Below, in pieces: positions 43,020-54,453 of a stretch of DNA of 64,000 nt. Made by a program: the position numbers and the translations under genes. Below the pieces are notes generated by a model. The model saw only the letters and a program-made list of their open reading frames with translations. It was not told the origin of the DNA and made no database searches. Source of the DNA: Zymoseptoria tritici IPO323 (taxonomy: Eukaryota; Ascomycota; Dothideomycetes; Mycosphaerellales; Mycosphaerellaceae); assembly GCF_000219625.1 (NCBI RefSeq), contig NC_018218.1, positions 5,766,001 through 5,830,000 on the forward strand, written 5' to 3'. Positions within the stretch are counted from its first letter, which is position 1, and every line of letters begins with the position of its first letter.

Positions 43020-45074
43020 ATTGATATCGCTGCTAATACAGATCGAGGTCTGGATTGCGATTTGTTTCCAACAGAGAGGAGATGTATTGGTGGCTTGTAT
43101 ATTTGAGAAAAGGCAGCAATATGCAAGTCTAGATTCGGAGAGTTTGTCTCCGGGATTCGAACTAACCGGACTGCGGTTTCGTCTGAGACACGAAAGGAGG
43201 TGAAAGGCCTAGACCTCTTCAACTAAATATCGCTGCTGGGCATCAGCAGTATACGGATCTCAGGATGCTCTCTTGTTACGATGCAGTTCGCGATACATAT
43301 CGTCCTCCACAATCGGACATTGGACTCCTCTCCTCAAATCGTCGATGGTCTCCTTCCCGGCGTCTGCACACGGGCCGTGGTCAGCATATCGCGAGATGGA
43401 TGTGGTATATGTCTCACAGAATGTGGCATCGACTGTCTCCTGAAACCAATCTCGTTGTTCATGCCTCAGGCAAAAACAACGTTCGGCCCCTTGAAAAGCT
43501 GTTTAAGGGAAGGTAGATCTAAGTCTGGACCTCACGTTGAACAACGACATGTCTCGGTCTTACCACTCCCGACGAGGGTTGCGAAGGCCACGTGGGTGGT
43601 TCTTGCATCGTTTACTGTAGGAAGCATCGAGAATCTTGACTACAGCGGAATGAGTGAGAGATGGTGGGGATATCGCTCGATGTCGGACGCCTCGAGGACG
43701 TGAGCAGGCGCACGTGAGCAGGCGCTCTCTCGTGGTATGAGCTCACGATCGAGGAATGGTGTATGGTTTCTGAAGGGGAAGTGGCCGAGCCTTGCTCGCT
43801 TCGCGGCGAGGCCACTGTTTCCTGCGCAAGAGATACTGTCTTGCGACGTTGCCTGCCGCAGCGATGCACGAAGGAGTTGGAAAGCTTTGAGGAATGAGGT
43901 CTCGCAGATGATAGAGCAAACTGGCAGGTCAACTGATGGAGGACTTCTACACGCCAACGAGACGCAGGTTCAAGCAGCATCAACGACCGCACCGTCGGGA
44001 ACCTCGATTCTGTACAACCACCGACTGGCCGAGCACTCCAGCCCTGTCAGCAAGCCCACGGATGAGAACCACATTCCCATGAAGAAGAACATCCAACGCC
44101 CTCCGCCTCTGCTTTGGTACGGAGGCCACAACTCAGTTTACGACCTTCCGAGCCGTTTTCCATTTTGGGGATAAATTGCGCCTGGCCTTTTTGTCTCAAG
44201 GATAACGGATCTGGCAGCGAACCTGGAAGACTTTCTTGGCTTTTGGTGTACTCGGAGTCCGGAATTGAGGATGGGAGAGGGTTGTGGTATGGCGGTTGGG
44301 ACGCTGGTCTTTGCACGTCTGGAACGGTTGTGGCTTTTTGGAGGTCATGGGTGTTGAGATTGGAGGGGATGGGGAGTATGGATCGTGGCTGGAGGATTTG
44401 TGTTATTGAAGGGTGTTGGTTTGGTATGATGAATATTGTGACAGCTTTTCGGCGCAAGAGGTTTGTTCTGGAAGAGTGCCTGTCGCACTTACTAACGACT
44501 CCAACAAAAAGCAACGCTTCGATCGATGAGGCCTTCCGAGATGATGCGAGCCTGGCTCACGAACACGAGGTCACGAACAAGAATGGCACAGCACATCACC
44601 AACTCCACGGCACTTTCGTCAAGCACACGGCACAGCAGCGAGCGGGTCGTATATCGAAGAAGTACCGTACTGCCGTTCGATACGTTACAGCTGTCGCTCC
44701 ATTACCCACAAGGCTGAAACGGCGCAACGCTGTTCGTCCAACGGGCGGCAAGAGTCTCGAATTCTGGTCCCATTGCCAAGCACGACTTTCACAGCCCTAG
44801 AACGACGGCCTGGACTTTTCGAGTATTTGTGTGAGCCGTGAAGAGGATCTGAGACATTTCGGATACGAATTGGGCCCGGCCCACTAGGATGCATCTGGAC
44901 TTCTGGGCGACTGGGGAGTGGGTTTCGTATAATAGATGGGCGGATGTCCTCATGCCTAATTGACTCGAGACGACAGCACAACGACTTCGAACATCAACGA
45001 TCCTTTCCACTTCACGGATATCGCAATCGACGACAAACACATCGACTACCACACCATCCACACACACACCGACA
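43020..45074. other. Gene-poor interval
   Basis: About 2 kb with no supported gene. The frame 44114-44800 (plus, 228 codons) has no recognisable domain. The final 120 bases (CATCAACGATCC, CACACACACACCGACA) look like a fungal promoter leader for the small secreted peptide. Confidence 0.45.
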
Positions 45075-45239
45075 ATGCAGCTCTCCATCATCCTCGCGCT
45101 GCCGCTCCTCTTCTCCGGCGCCCTCGCTCGCCCGACTACGTTCAACGACGCTCCGAGCGCCGTCGTCAACGAGCAAGTCATCGCTCTCGAGCTTCCGACT
45201 TTCGAAGGCGGCCTTTCGGCGCGCCCGACTCTGTACTGA
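45075..45239 (+). CDS. Putative small secreted peptide
   Basis: Single exon of 54 residues starting MQLSIILALPLLFSGALA, a convincing signal peptide of about 18 residues, followed by 36 residues without Cys (RPTTFNDAPSAVVNEQVIAL and on) ending RPTLY. The leader before the ATG is rich in A and C and includes ACCGACA directly upstream, typical for fungal starts. The mature part contains no repeat or dibasic site, so a pheromone precursor is unlikely. It may continue through an unseen intron. Function unknown. Confidence 0.45.
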   Translation: MQLSIILALPLLFSGALARPTTFNDAPSAVVNEQVIALELPTFEGGLSARPTLY

Positions 45240-47975
45240 ATGCTGGACCGGACCTTTGTTGTGGGCCAGTTGGACATGTTTTGATGATGTCTGCGTGAGC
45301 TTGCGATGGAGCTGTAACTACGACAACGATTTTCTGGCGCTGGATTTTCGACTTTGTGGTTGGAGAAGACCTGGTGAATTGGTCTGGTTGACGTTGCCGC
45401 CTTGGGGACGGGGTACAACGTCTAGAACGATGATGGCCTCACCCTCCCTCAACGACGACGATTCCCGCACCTGGAACCCTCGACTTGTGCCTACCGCCAC
45501 GTCGAACCAGTAATCTGCGCGGTCTCTCTGTTGTCCGCAGGCATGTCTTCCGTGGCGTTCCTGCGCCGTGTGAGTCCTCGCGAGATTCTCGAATACGAGA
45601 GACTGGGACCCTTGGATTTTGAGGAATCTCACGCAAGATGGGATTTGGAGGACGGAGTGTTCGGGGATGAGTGAGGGAGATGAAGGCATGGAGAGGAGAG
45701 AGAGGAGGATGGAGAGGAGAGAGGAGGATGGAGGCGCAGGGAGACCTGCACAAGGCACTTGAGTGAAGGTTGTCAGGGGATGAGGGCGATTAAGGGGAGG
45801 ACGTCGTGCCAGCGGTTGTAGATGGACAGGAGAGGTTAGAGATGTAGCAGAATGGATGTGATCTCGACATCACTACCTCGACACTTCGACTTCCGCTCTC
45901 ACCTTTATTCTCTGTCACTTCGCCTTACTCATTAGTTTCGCTTCACTCGCGACGACACGATTGTACTCGAAAACCTGCCACCACCGTCTATCGGCGTGTT
46001 CCGCAGCACGCATCATTACTCCGCAGCCCTGGAAACAGTAGAACCCAAGAATCCTTCTCATTCGGACTCGCCGTCTCCTTATTGACATCACATGAGGCTC
46101 AAAGAGGATGTTCGCAAGACACAGCCAAGTCGATGTGGTATGGGCGACAGGCTCATGCCCAACCCCGACTGTTCATTCAGTGAGACGATGACCGCTGAGC
46201 TGTGCTGGAGTACTATTTCATTCCTCCATCAAGCGTAAAGAACGTTGGAGTGGCGCTCTCTCACCAACAGCCTCTGGTTCTAGCGGCTCGAATGTTGGCG
46301 TGGCGCTCTGTCGACCACACTTCCTGTCTGTCTTTCTCTCTTTCGGCCGAGTACGCACTTCTTCCCGCTTCCTTTTCGTACACTACCTTTCTATCCCATC
46401 ACGTCTTCGGTTGAATCGCCGACTTCGCAAGCCGCCGTATCAGTGTGCACGAGCGCGACGACTGATGATACTGTAGGGGGGAGATGACAGTCCGGAAGGT
46501 GTTGCTGAACGCCATGCGAGGGAAGGGTTGGAGTTCGGAGCGAACGACCGGTCCGCCCGGTAAAGATAACGGTGGGAAGGTGCGAAGGTGGACGCCACTT
46601 GTCAACGGGTGAGTGGGATGTACGTGCTGTGAGACCTGTTCTTGTGCAGAAACGGGCGCGTTCGATGGATGGGAGCGCGGCTAGATAACGGACTGGAGCA
46701 ACGCAGACAGACGATGAGAAGATCGAATGCTCCTCGAGAGCATGGACAGTAGAACTACATGTTGCTCAACGTCGACGCGATGCGAGAGTGCAGCATGGCT
46801 TGCTGATTCTCGGTCCTGCGATCTTGGCGGTGTCTCGCAACGAAGCGACCGTTACCACATTTTCCACTCATCGGAAGCAGAGAGGAAAAACGTCCCGAGG
46901 CGCGTATAGACGCCACAGTCTTGGTATGTCGGTCTGGCCTGATGTTGAGCCTCGTTCAGCCATACTCAGACTCAAGTACGAGACTTCTCGCGTCGCAGAC
47001 GAAGTGGTACAGTCAGGCTGTTCTTGAGGCGGTGGAAGCGAGCTGAGACCAATATATGTTGTCCTGCAGGGCCGCTGCGTTTTTCTCTGAGGATGGAGTT
47101 GTCGTCTGGCTACTTTGATTCTGATCGCAGACTATGCGGTCTGGTCTTGATGGCGGTGGCTTGCATTCGGGCATCTTGAGCTGGTTATGCGTGGGTTAAG
47201 TATGATAGGGCCAGCGTTGATGCATTGCAAACGCATTCACTCACGCCATATGCCCTGGATCTGCTGGCACTTTATGCCGTGGCAGAAGCTTGGTAACTTT
47301 TGTGCTGGCCGCACGTTGTTGCAAGCGGACAATGGCATGGCGACACGTGTTGGCATAGAAGGATACTAAGGTACCTTAGGTACCTAGAATCGGTCCATCA
47401 ATAATATATGCACTCCAGGTCAAATTCGGCATCAATCTGACGTTGACTCGTAATCAATTTGACATCACTTCCGCGCGACTGTCCATGAAACCTCGGGCTG
47501 TCACCTTCAATGCAACCCACCCTTTCCACGGCATTTGCCGATGTCTTCCTGGCAACATTGATTCAGTTCCGGAGCCGGAGCCGGACCGGGGCGGCGGCGA
47601 TGACGGGAGGACGACGGCAGTGGAGTGACATCCATGTTCATGTGCATCTGCTCGGGCGGCGACCGTGCTTCCCTGCTTCCTCACGACACTGCAATTCCTG
47701 GAAATATCCTCAAAATATATATCAATATCCATACCCACGACACACCGCCGCCACCCACCCACCCTCACTCCCGCCAGCAGACATATCGCCCACCCCATCT
47801 TCCATTCCGCCCTGCCGCCGCGATCGCTCCCATACAACAGTCATTGACATTCATACCGCGCATAACATACCGCATACGACCATTCGTTACACATAACCGT
47901 CGAGTCGAGTCCCCCACCGCGCTCGGGTACACAGCACACGAGCAAGAAGAAGAAGAAGCGTAATGCACCGCAGCC
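45240..47975. other. Gene-free interval
   Basis: About 2.7 kb, the longest gene-free part outside the RIP block. I see no open frame with a domain pattern on either strand. G/A-rich near-repeats (GGAGAGGAGAGAGGAGGATGG) lie at 45690-45740. The right end is the leader of the ubiquitin-domain gene. Confidence 0.45.
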
Positions 47976-48902
47976 ATGGTCCGTCCCACCTCCCCCTCCC
48001 CTCATCACCACCACCACAACTAACCACCCTCCTCCTCCTCCCAGGGCTGCTGTAATTCAACACCAACCTCCACCCCCCAACCCGCCGCTCTCTCCCACCC
48101 GACCTCCACCCACCCCCCCTCAACCTCCGCCGCCCTCCCCACCGACCCAACCATAACCGCAACCCTCCTCGCCTCCCGCGCCGCCGGCGCCTCCAACAAC
48201 ACATCCTCCACCCGCCCCAACGCCGCCCTCCGCGCCCCTTCCCCGGTCTCCCGCTCTCCCAAAAACGTCTCCAATCGTCCTCCCCCTTGGACCCGCTCCC
48301 ACCTCGCCCGTGAAAGGGAGGTCTTCTTCGAAACCCGCGTCACCGGTCGGCCGGAAGTCTGGTCCGCTTTACGACTTATATGTGAAGAGTTGAGACGAGG
48401 GGATGTCGCGCAGGCTCAGGCGATGATGAGTGCGGCGGGGGTGACGTGTCCGAGTGGACGGTTCGCGAGATCAAGGGGGAGGAATCCGAGGGGTGGGGTT
48501 TATGATGAGAGGGGGGCGTTGTATGATGTTCATGAGTGGGTTGTTGTGGACCCGGGGGATTTGGTGGAGGATACGACGGAGATGGCTGGGGAGGGAAAGA
48601 ATTTGGAGGATGAGGATGAAGAGGAGGAGGATGCGGGGAGGGAGGAGAAGGGGAAGGGGAGGGCGGAGAGTGTGGGTGAGGAGGTGCTGGTGCGGGTGAG
48701 GTTGAGTGATGGGAGTCCCGATTTGGAGGTTTTGGTGGGGGAGAAGCAGACGGCGGGCGTGATTGTGAGGAGGGTGAGGGAGAAGATGGGGAGAGGGGTG
48801 AGGTTGTTGTATCTGGGGAAACCGGTGGAGGAGAATAAGACGCTGGGGGAGTGTGGGTGGAGGAGTGGACAGATGTTGAATGCGTTTCTTTTCAATGAGT
48901 AG
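47976..48902 (+). CDS. UBTD-like ubiquitin-domain protein with MGCC lipidation start
   Basis: Exon 1 is only the ATG (47976-47978); a 66-nt intron (GTCCGT...CTAAC...CCCAG) joins to 48045-48902, giving 286 residues that start MGCCNSTPTSTP. Gly2 and Cys3-4 are a classic N-myristoylation plus palmitoylation site, so membrane anchoring is likely. Residues 1-90 are Pro/Ser/Thr-rich; then the DC-UbP/UBTD N-terminal domain (EREVFFETRVTGRPEVWSAL, RRGDVAQAQAMMSAAGVTCP), an acidic Glu-rich spacer, and a C-terminal ubiquitin-like domain (VLVRVRLSDGSPDLEVLVGE to GQMLNAFLFNE). Human UBTD1/2 interact with ubiquitin pathway enzymes. An out-of-frame ATG 13 bases upstream opens a short overlapping uORF. Confidence 0.82.
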
Positions 48903-49824
48903 GGAAAGGGTGGAAGGCAGGCGTTGATTCAACTGTTGGCAGGACTTTGGGTTTCGTTCTTGCATTGGCATTGGCGTTGGTATGGGCAAAGGACGGATAC
49001 GGCTCTTTCATTTGCAGTGGTGAACATCATCACGGTGCCACAGTCCGTGGTGGAGAAGAAGAACAAGATTGAGAGAAGACGCAGGGAAGAGGAAAAAGGT
49101 CCTGCCCTCCCTCAAGACAGCGTAGACGGTCTCTACATACATACTTTTGTACAGCGCTTGCTTGTCTATGTTTTCCAGGAGTCGACAAGGAAGAACACCT
49201 TCCATTTTCCACGCAATCGGGGAGCAATACACGTGCACAACTTGAGCTGCCTTTTGAGGTTGGTCATTGAGTTTGCCGGACCTTTCTGATTGCGTACTCG
49301 AATGGCTTTGATCTTCTCCTCCACGTTATTCACTCTGCGAGTCAAGGTCGCAGAAGGCAGATTGTATACTGCCTGACTGGAGCCGTAGAAGACACGGAAA
49401 TCGTGATCTTGCCCCTGGAGGGAGGCATGAATGGAAAAAAATTGCTCGTAGTGAAATAGTAAATGGACGTGGAGGACTACTTCAAGTTTACATTCCAAGA
49501 CGACGACCACAGCTGACCACAACTGACTAGTCCAGATGTCTCGGCACTCCAAGCATGTATTGACGCAACATTGCTTGGATTATCTTGGTCTCTCGTTCGT
49601 CCCTCGTTGGTCATCCAACACCCGAGAAATCGCCTACAGACTCAGCCCCGGATCCTCCACATCCTCCCGCCTCACATCGGTTCCACAATGCCCTGAACAT
49701 TGCATCCTGCGCCCCTTGGCCCTACTATCCTTCTACTGCGGATGATTGATCACTCCTCGAAGCCACGAGAGTATATCTCCAACCCTCATCCCCAACTCCT
49801 CCTCCATCTTTCCCCCTCACAACG
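48903..49824. other. Intergenic
   Basis: About 0.9 kb between two plus-strand genes; no supported gene. The last 80 bases are C-rich promoter or leader of the next gene. Confidence 0.5.
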
Positions 49825-50788
49825 ATGCCGACCCTAACCCTCCGCCCCATCCTCTCCATCCTCCAAATCCTACTCTTCACCCCCTCCCTACTCTACGCCT
49901 ACTCCTTCCACCGCACTTCCAACATCGGCGGCTTCACGATCGGCGTCTTCAGTCTGCTCCGCTTGATCGGCTCCTCTACCCGGCTCGCGAAACTCTCCCA
50001 CCCCGACTCGGACTCCTTGAGTACGGCGACGTATATTTGCGAATCTCTGGGGATTATACTCTTGATATTTTTGTATCAGGAGTTTTTGGAGAGGATGTAT
50101 GTCCAATCTTTCCTCGTTGCCTGGCAGCGGTGTTGAGTGAGTGAGCAGCTGACAGGAGAGTAGAAACAAGGTGCAGCATGTGGTGCAAAAGTCCTGTTTC
50201 ACGGTCATCAGCGCAGTGATGCTCCTCGACCTCGCCCTCGCAATCGGTAGCTGGGTCACCATGTCCGCCCGCTCCAGCGACCGCAACAGCCTCCTCCCCA
50301 CACCCTGGACCACAGCCTCCACGTCCCTCGTCTTCGCCGTCTTCGTCTACGAAGTCGGGTTGTTCGTCTACTTCTTCCTTGCCCGCGAGGGTCGCAACGA
50401 GTCCTCCGACTTTGAGCCCGAAGAGAGACGTCTTCTCCTCGCGCCTGCGATACTGACCTTCCCGATGTTGGTGAGGAATGTGCATCCGCTGATCTTTGTG
50501 GGCACGGGCAGCTTGTTTTGGAATCAGGTTGTGGGAAATGGAGTGGTGTATGCGTGTATGATTTTCGCGCCGGAGGTGCTGGTCATCGCAACAGCGGTAT
50601 GGTGTATTCGAGGGGTGAGGCCGTTGGGGAAGGAGGAGGGAAAAGCAAAGGAGGATGGCGGTGGTGGTCAAGATGAACGGGCATCCGAGTCGCAGGTGCC
50701 GTTACAGGGCAAAGATCGTCCAAGAGAGAATAGGCAGTCGTCGGGCGAGACATTCCGTGATCGTGCGGGCGGCGATTGTCATGTTTGA
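49825..50788 (+). CDS. Fungal seven-helix membrane protein (DUF7702-like)
   Basis: Exons 49825-50096 and 50164-50788 give 298 residues. Helices are visible at about 5-30 (LRPILSILQILLFTPSLLYA), 36-55, 70-92 (ICESLGIILLIFLYQEFLER), 100-122, 135-160 (STSLVFAVFVYEVGLFVYFF), 178-200 and 210-240, followed by a charged hydrophilic tail of about 55 residues. The layout and motifs such as FLYQEFLE and PHPL-like NVHPLIFV fit the fungal-only DUF7702 family, whose function is unknown. It lies tail to tail with TRAPPC11, stop codons only 32 bases apart, so the transcripts probably overlap. Confidence 0.78.
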
Positions 50789-50820
50789 GTAGCGAACCAC
50801 CTCGCCTACAAGCCGATCAT

Positions 50821-53800
50821 TCACTTCGGCACCTCCGACTCCCCAACCCAAACCATCACCTCCCTCTTCTCATCCAACCGCACCCTCTCCCCACCCGGCT
50901 GAATCCTCAGATTCTTCTGATAATAACTATCCAACACCTGCAATACCGGTCGAATCCAAAACCCTCCCTTCCCATCCTCACCCTGTTCAATCTCCCTATG
51001 CAAGAAAAGCCGATAGTCCGCTTGATGCCGACTCAACGGCGCAAGACTTAACGTGCGGTACTTCGGTCCACTAAAGGCGAAGTCCTCGCTCGCTTCCATT
51101 GTCAGGGCGAAAGTGAGGAAGTGGGTAGAGGGGTTCTCGAGGTGGTATTGGACTGTTACGGCGCCGAGGGTGGGTTCGTGATCGGAGACGGAGCAGAGCA
51201 CGCGGGGTTCGGAGGTAGGGATGGACAGGCGTGGGACGGCGATGGTGGTTGTTGCGGGGGTGGGATTGGTGGGGTGGGACCAGGTTATCATGAGGGAGAG
51301 GTCGAGGGCTGTTGCGCGGCGGTCGTCGAGGGAGAATTTTTGGGTTGTGAGTTCGAAGGAAGGGGTGATGCGGTCTTGGGGTGGGAGGTAGGTTTGTTTC
51401 GTGATTGAGGGGTCTGTGATGTGACATGAGCTGTCCCCGAGGACATCGTGTACCTTCAGCTCGAGTTTGTTGATGGTCAGAGAGTCCTCGATCAGAGACG
51501 TAATTTGGGTGCCGAGATTCCAGAGTTGGGGTATACCATCTGGCGACTCAGCGGTACCCAGTGTGGACGAGTCAAAGCAGCTCGGCCAAGGCTCGCGATA
51601 TAGGCGCGGCGCAAACGTGAAGATGGCTTCAAATGGATTGATGAAGTCGACCTCGACTGTTAGAGTCTTCGAAAGAACACTTTCCGGCCCGGACTGCAGG
51701 GTGTATTGCAAATCGAGCGTGAGCGTGCACGACATTGCTTCGGGAGGTGCATTGATTAACAGATCGATTTGATCAGATGCCGACGACGCCAGACTTGAGA
51801 TCTGACGTATGGTATCTCCCTTCTCGTCAGAACCCCAAGACGTCTCGACAGCCTCTCCAGCCGGTCCGAGGCCGATAGCGCTGATAGTTCCATTTGCGAC
51901 CTCAGCTTCATCGTTCATAAGCTCGATGGGTAGCCGGATCTTCTCGTCTGTATAGTATTGCTTACGAATCCCATGCATCAGGACTTGAATCTTTGGAGGC
52001 TTGGGTCGGACGTTTATCGACTTTGTGTCCATATGTGGTACCAGCATGCTGTCCAGTTGTTTATTCTTCAAGACATGCCATTGAGATGCGAGCTGGATGC
52101 TGTCGTCTTCGAGTCGATGTGACAGTCTAAACTTGTCTGTTTCGACAACGAGTGTAAGCTCTGTAAGTCGGAGCGTCTCGGCTTCTCGTAGCATGAATGA
52201 AATGTCGTAGGTTTTCCTCTGAGCTGGGTGTAAAACGAGATCGGCTGAGCCTTCCAATACTCCATCCGTAGACTCCTTGAGCTGGGACACTTTTGCCAAT
52301 ACTGTCGGTGTTTCTTGACTGCCGTCACTGGTCTCGTGTTCAATCTTTATGCTTCTTGCTGTGCCAATCTTGAGCTCGACTCTCGACAATGGAATCGGTG
52401 TCGTAGTTGATGTATTGCGTGCCAGAGTAAGCTGGCATCTGAGGAGCTCCCCAACATGGCTTTGTAAGTCCTCGAAGACGAAGCTCGCTGCAACAGGACT
52501 GAGCCTTTCCTTGTCGTTCGGTTCCAGAACAATTGATTCCTCCACTGCCCAATCGTCGAGGCAAGACGCCAGACCAAGAGACGCAGACACCGTTTCGTTG
52601 TTGGGCAGCGCAAGTAGCTCCCAATGTAGTGCCGGCACCAAATTTGCATACTTGATCGACTTCTCAAGATGAATGCAGTCGAATAGCAGGTGTACAAGTT
52701 TGCCAAACGGACGCAGCCACTCATCCTCACGCCATGTTGATAGCTCCCAGAGTTGTACCAGGATCGGGAGAGCATCCGAGTGCCGCCCGACGCGGACAAG
52801 ATCCTCGGCCAGAGCGAGGCGTAGTTGCTCACTCATGCGTACCTGTCGCCGTGACTCAAATGCCTCCACAGCTCGGACAGTCGCTTTCTCTAACTCCACA
52901 GCGTGATCATAAATGCCCATGCCAGACAATGGAGACTCCTCGTGCGGGTCCGGCACAAGATATGTGTCGTAAGTCACTACTCGATTGGCAACTTTAGAGG
53001 CTGGCGACTGGCCTGGCGATACCCGATCGTCTTCAGGCATGGCGAGAGCCCTCTTCCAGCGTGTCCGGACACTGCTAGCGAGTAACCTGAGCCAGTATCC
53101 AGAATGATGTAAGAGGTTGAAGGGCGGCAGACGATCGGACGGAGCCAAGGGCTTCTCCGGAAATGCGTAGACTTGGACGGCTGTACCTTCATCGGCATCT
53201 TTCGCTGCCTTCAGACTCGGCACATCGGCGAGTTGAACGATCTGCGCCATGATCTCTGCCCATCGACCTTCCCATGCACTCCAGCCATACGTCAGTGACC
53301 CTTTGCCTCGACGATCGATGAGATCCTTCATTCGAAACTTGTAGTTGATCCAAGACTGAGCGGCGCCCGTAGTCTGTCCGAGCCATAGTTGACAGCGTAC
53401 AACTCGCAGTGCAAGCGCATCGCACAACAGCCTTGCCTCGTCCCACCTTGGCGACCAGCTTGCAGTAGTCTCAAAGACACCTCCTTCCGAACTGAAAAGC
53501 TCCTCAATCGCCGTGGCATAGTGCCGTTCTGCCGCGACCATCGATTGCGTGAACTCCTCAAAGACACCTTGTTTCAACTCGTATCGCACACTCCAAGCCG
53601 AAGCCGACGGCGCTGCTCCACCGTGTTGAGAGGACTGCGGCGGAGGGGCACCTCTTGCTTTCTTCCGCCGTGCATGTTTTGTGAGTTCTCGATAGTATTC
53701 GATGCAAGATGGTTGAAGGGTTGCCATGATTCCCTGCACGAAAGTAGCCATCTCGGCTTTTGCAGATATCGGAGGCATAAAGAATACTTGTAAGCCCGTA

Positions 53801-54453
53801 GCACGCTTAATGGCAGCTAGACGTTCTTCCTGCTCGGGAGCTTGCAAGATACTCTTCTGACCCAGCAGTACTGCCGCAAATCGAGTTTTGTAGCCTGATC
53901 GAGTGAGCGCCGTTCTTGTGGAGTTGATATCTGCTTTCAGCTGCTCGTCCCGCGAGGCATCTTCTCCATCAAGATCGAAAAAGGACAAAAACAGCGCAGG
54001 GACTAGATCCTGGTGTTTGGAAAACCAAGCAGGCGTGAAAAGTCCATCCGGGAAAAGTGGTGATCCTGGCGACAGAGGCGAGAGCGGCGAATGGAGCTCG
54101 CTGGAACGTGAGGCGGGCTTGCCGTCTGCACCTGCCGTCTGCGCGCTCGGCGCTGCTTTCCGCGCCGGCAGCGTGTACGACCTCCCGATGGTCTTGATCT
54201 TCCATCGTATGTTGTTAGGCGGGCCAGGTAGTGCGGTGGGATTCCACGCGGATTGACTTCCGTCCAGGGCCACAAATTCCTCGAGAAGTTGCTTCGCCCG
54301 CTCGCTCTGACATTCTGGCGACTCGGTCGAGATTCGGGCACCACTTTCTTGTCGTTTGGAAGATGGCTGATTTTGATCTCCTCGTTGCCCGAGTCCGGAG
54401 AGGAGCACAAGTGGCAGATTGTGCTGGACATATCCCGACGGGTACGCCTCCAT
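50821..54453 (-). CDS. TRAPPC11: TRAPP complex subunit TRAPPC11 (foie gras/gryzun)
   Basis: Single minus-strand exon of 1210 residues. The N-terminal part (FSKHQDLVPALFLSFFDLDG, TGLQVFFMPPISAKAEMATF) leads into the foie gras domain, seen as WSVRYELKQGVFEEFTQSMV and LVRVGRHSDALPILVQLWEL. The C-terminal third has the beta-rich gryzun region (HGIRKQYYTDEKIRLPIELM, LTLTVE-type strands). TRAPPC11 is a subunit of TRAPP III-type complexes, which act as Rab1/Ypt1 exchange factors in ER-Golgi traffic and autophagy; budding yeast lacks it but filamentous fungi keep it. It shares a 279-base divergent promoter with the MOZART1 gene. Confidence 0.9.
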   Translation of the reverse strand: MEAYPSGYVQHNLPLVLLSGLGQRGDQNQPSSKRQESGARISTESPECQSERAKQLLEEFVALDGSQSAWNPTALPGPPNNIRWKIKTIGRSYTLPARKAAPSAQTAGADGKPASRSSELHSPLSPLSPGSPLFPDGLFTPAWFSKHQDLVPALFLSFFDLDGEDASRDEQLKADINSTRTALTRSGYKTRFAAVLLGQKSILQAPEQEERLAAIKRATGLQVFFMPPISAKAEMATFVQGIMATLQPSCIEYYRELTKHARRKKARGAPPPQSSQHGGAAPSASAWSVRYELKQGVFEEFTQSMVAAERHYATAIEELFSSEGGVFETTASWSPRWDEARLLCDALALRVVRCQLWLGQTTGAAQSWINYKFRMKDLIDRRGKGSLTYGWSAWEGRWAEIMAQIVQLADVPSLKAAKDADEGTAVQVYAFPEKPLAPSDRLPPFNLLHHSGYWLRLLASSVRTRWKRALAMPEDDRVSPGQSPASKVANRVVTYDTYLVPDPHEESPLSGMGIYDHAVELEKATVRAVEAFESRRQVRMSEQLRLALAEDLVRVGRHSDALPILVQLWELSTWREDEWLRPFGKLVHLLFDCIHLEKSIKYANLVPALHWELLALPNNETVSASLGLASCLDDWAVEESIVLEPNDKERLSPVAASFVFEDLQSHVGELLRCQLTLARNTSTTTPIPLSRVELKIGTARSIKIEHETSDGSQETPTVLAKVSQLKESTDGVLEGSADLVLHPAQRKTYDISFMLREAETLRLTELTLVVETDKFRLSHRLEDDSIQLASQWHVLKNKQLDSMLVPHMDTKSINVRPKPPKIQVLMHGIRKQYYTDEKIRLPIELMNDEAEVANGTISAIGLGPAGEAVETSWGSDEKGDTIRQISSLASSASDQIDLLINAPPEAMSCTLTLDLQYTLQSGPESVLSKTLTVEVDFINPFEAIFTFAPRLYREPWPSCFDSSTLGTAESPDGIPQLWNLGTQITSLIEDSLTINKLELKVHDVLGDSSCHITDPSITKQTYLPPQDRITPSFELTTQKFSLDDRRATALDLSLMITWSHPTNPTPATTTIAVPRLSIPTSEPRVLCSVSDHEPTLGAVTVQYHLENPSTHFLTFALTMEASEDFAFSGPKYRTLSLAPLSRHQADYRLFLHREIEQGEDGKGGFWIRPVLQVLDSYYQKNLRIQPGGERVRLDEKREVMVWVGESEVPK

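Noticed and set aside
43140..43205. tRNA-like T-arm on the minus strand (GTTCGAATCCCGG)
   Set aside because: The stem pairs poorly and no D-arm, anticodon arm or seven-base acceptor stem of proper spacing can be built.
44114..44800. 228-codon plus-strand frame
   Set aside because: No recognisable motif; Trp/Arg/Gly-rich composition suggests chance translation of G-rich DNA.
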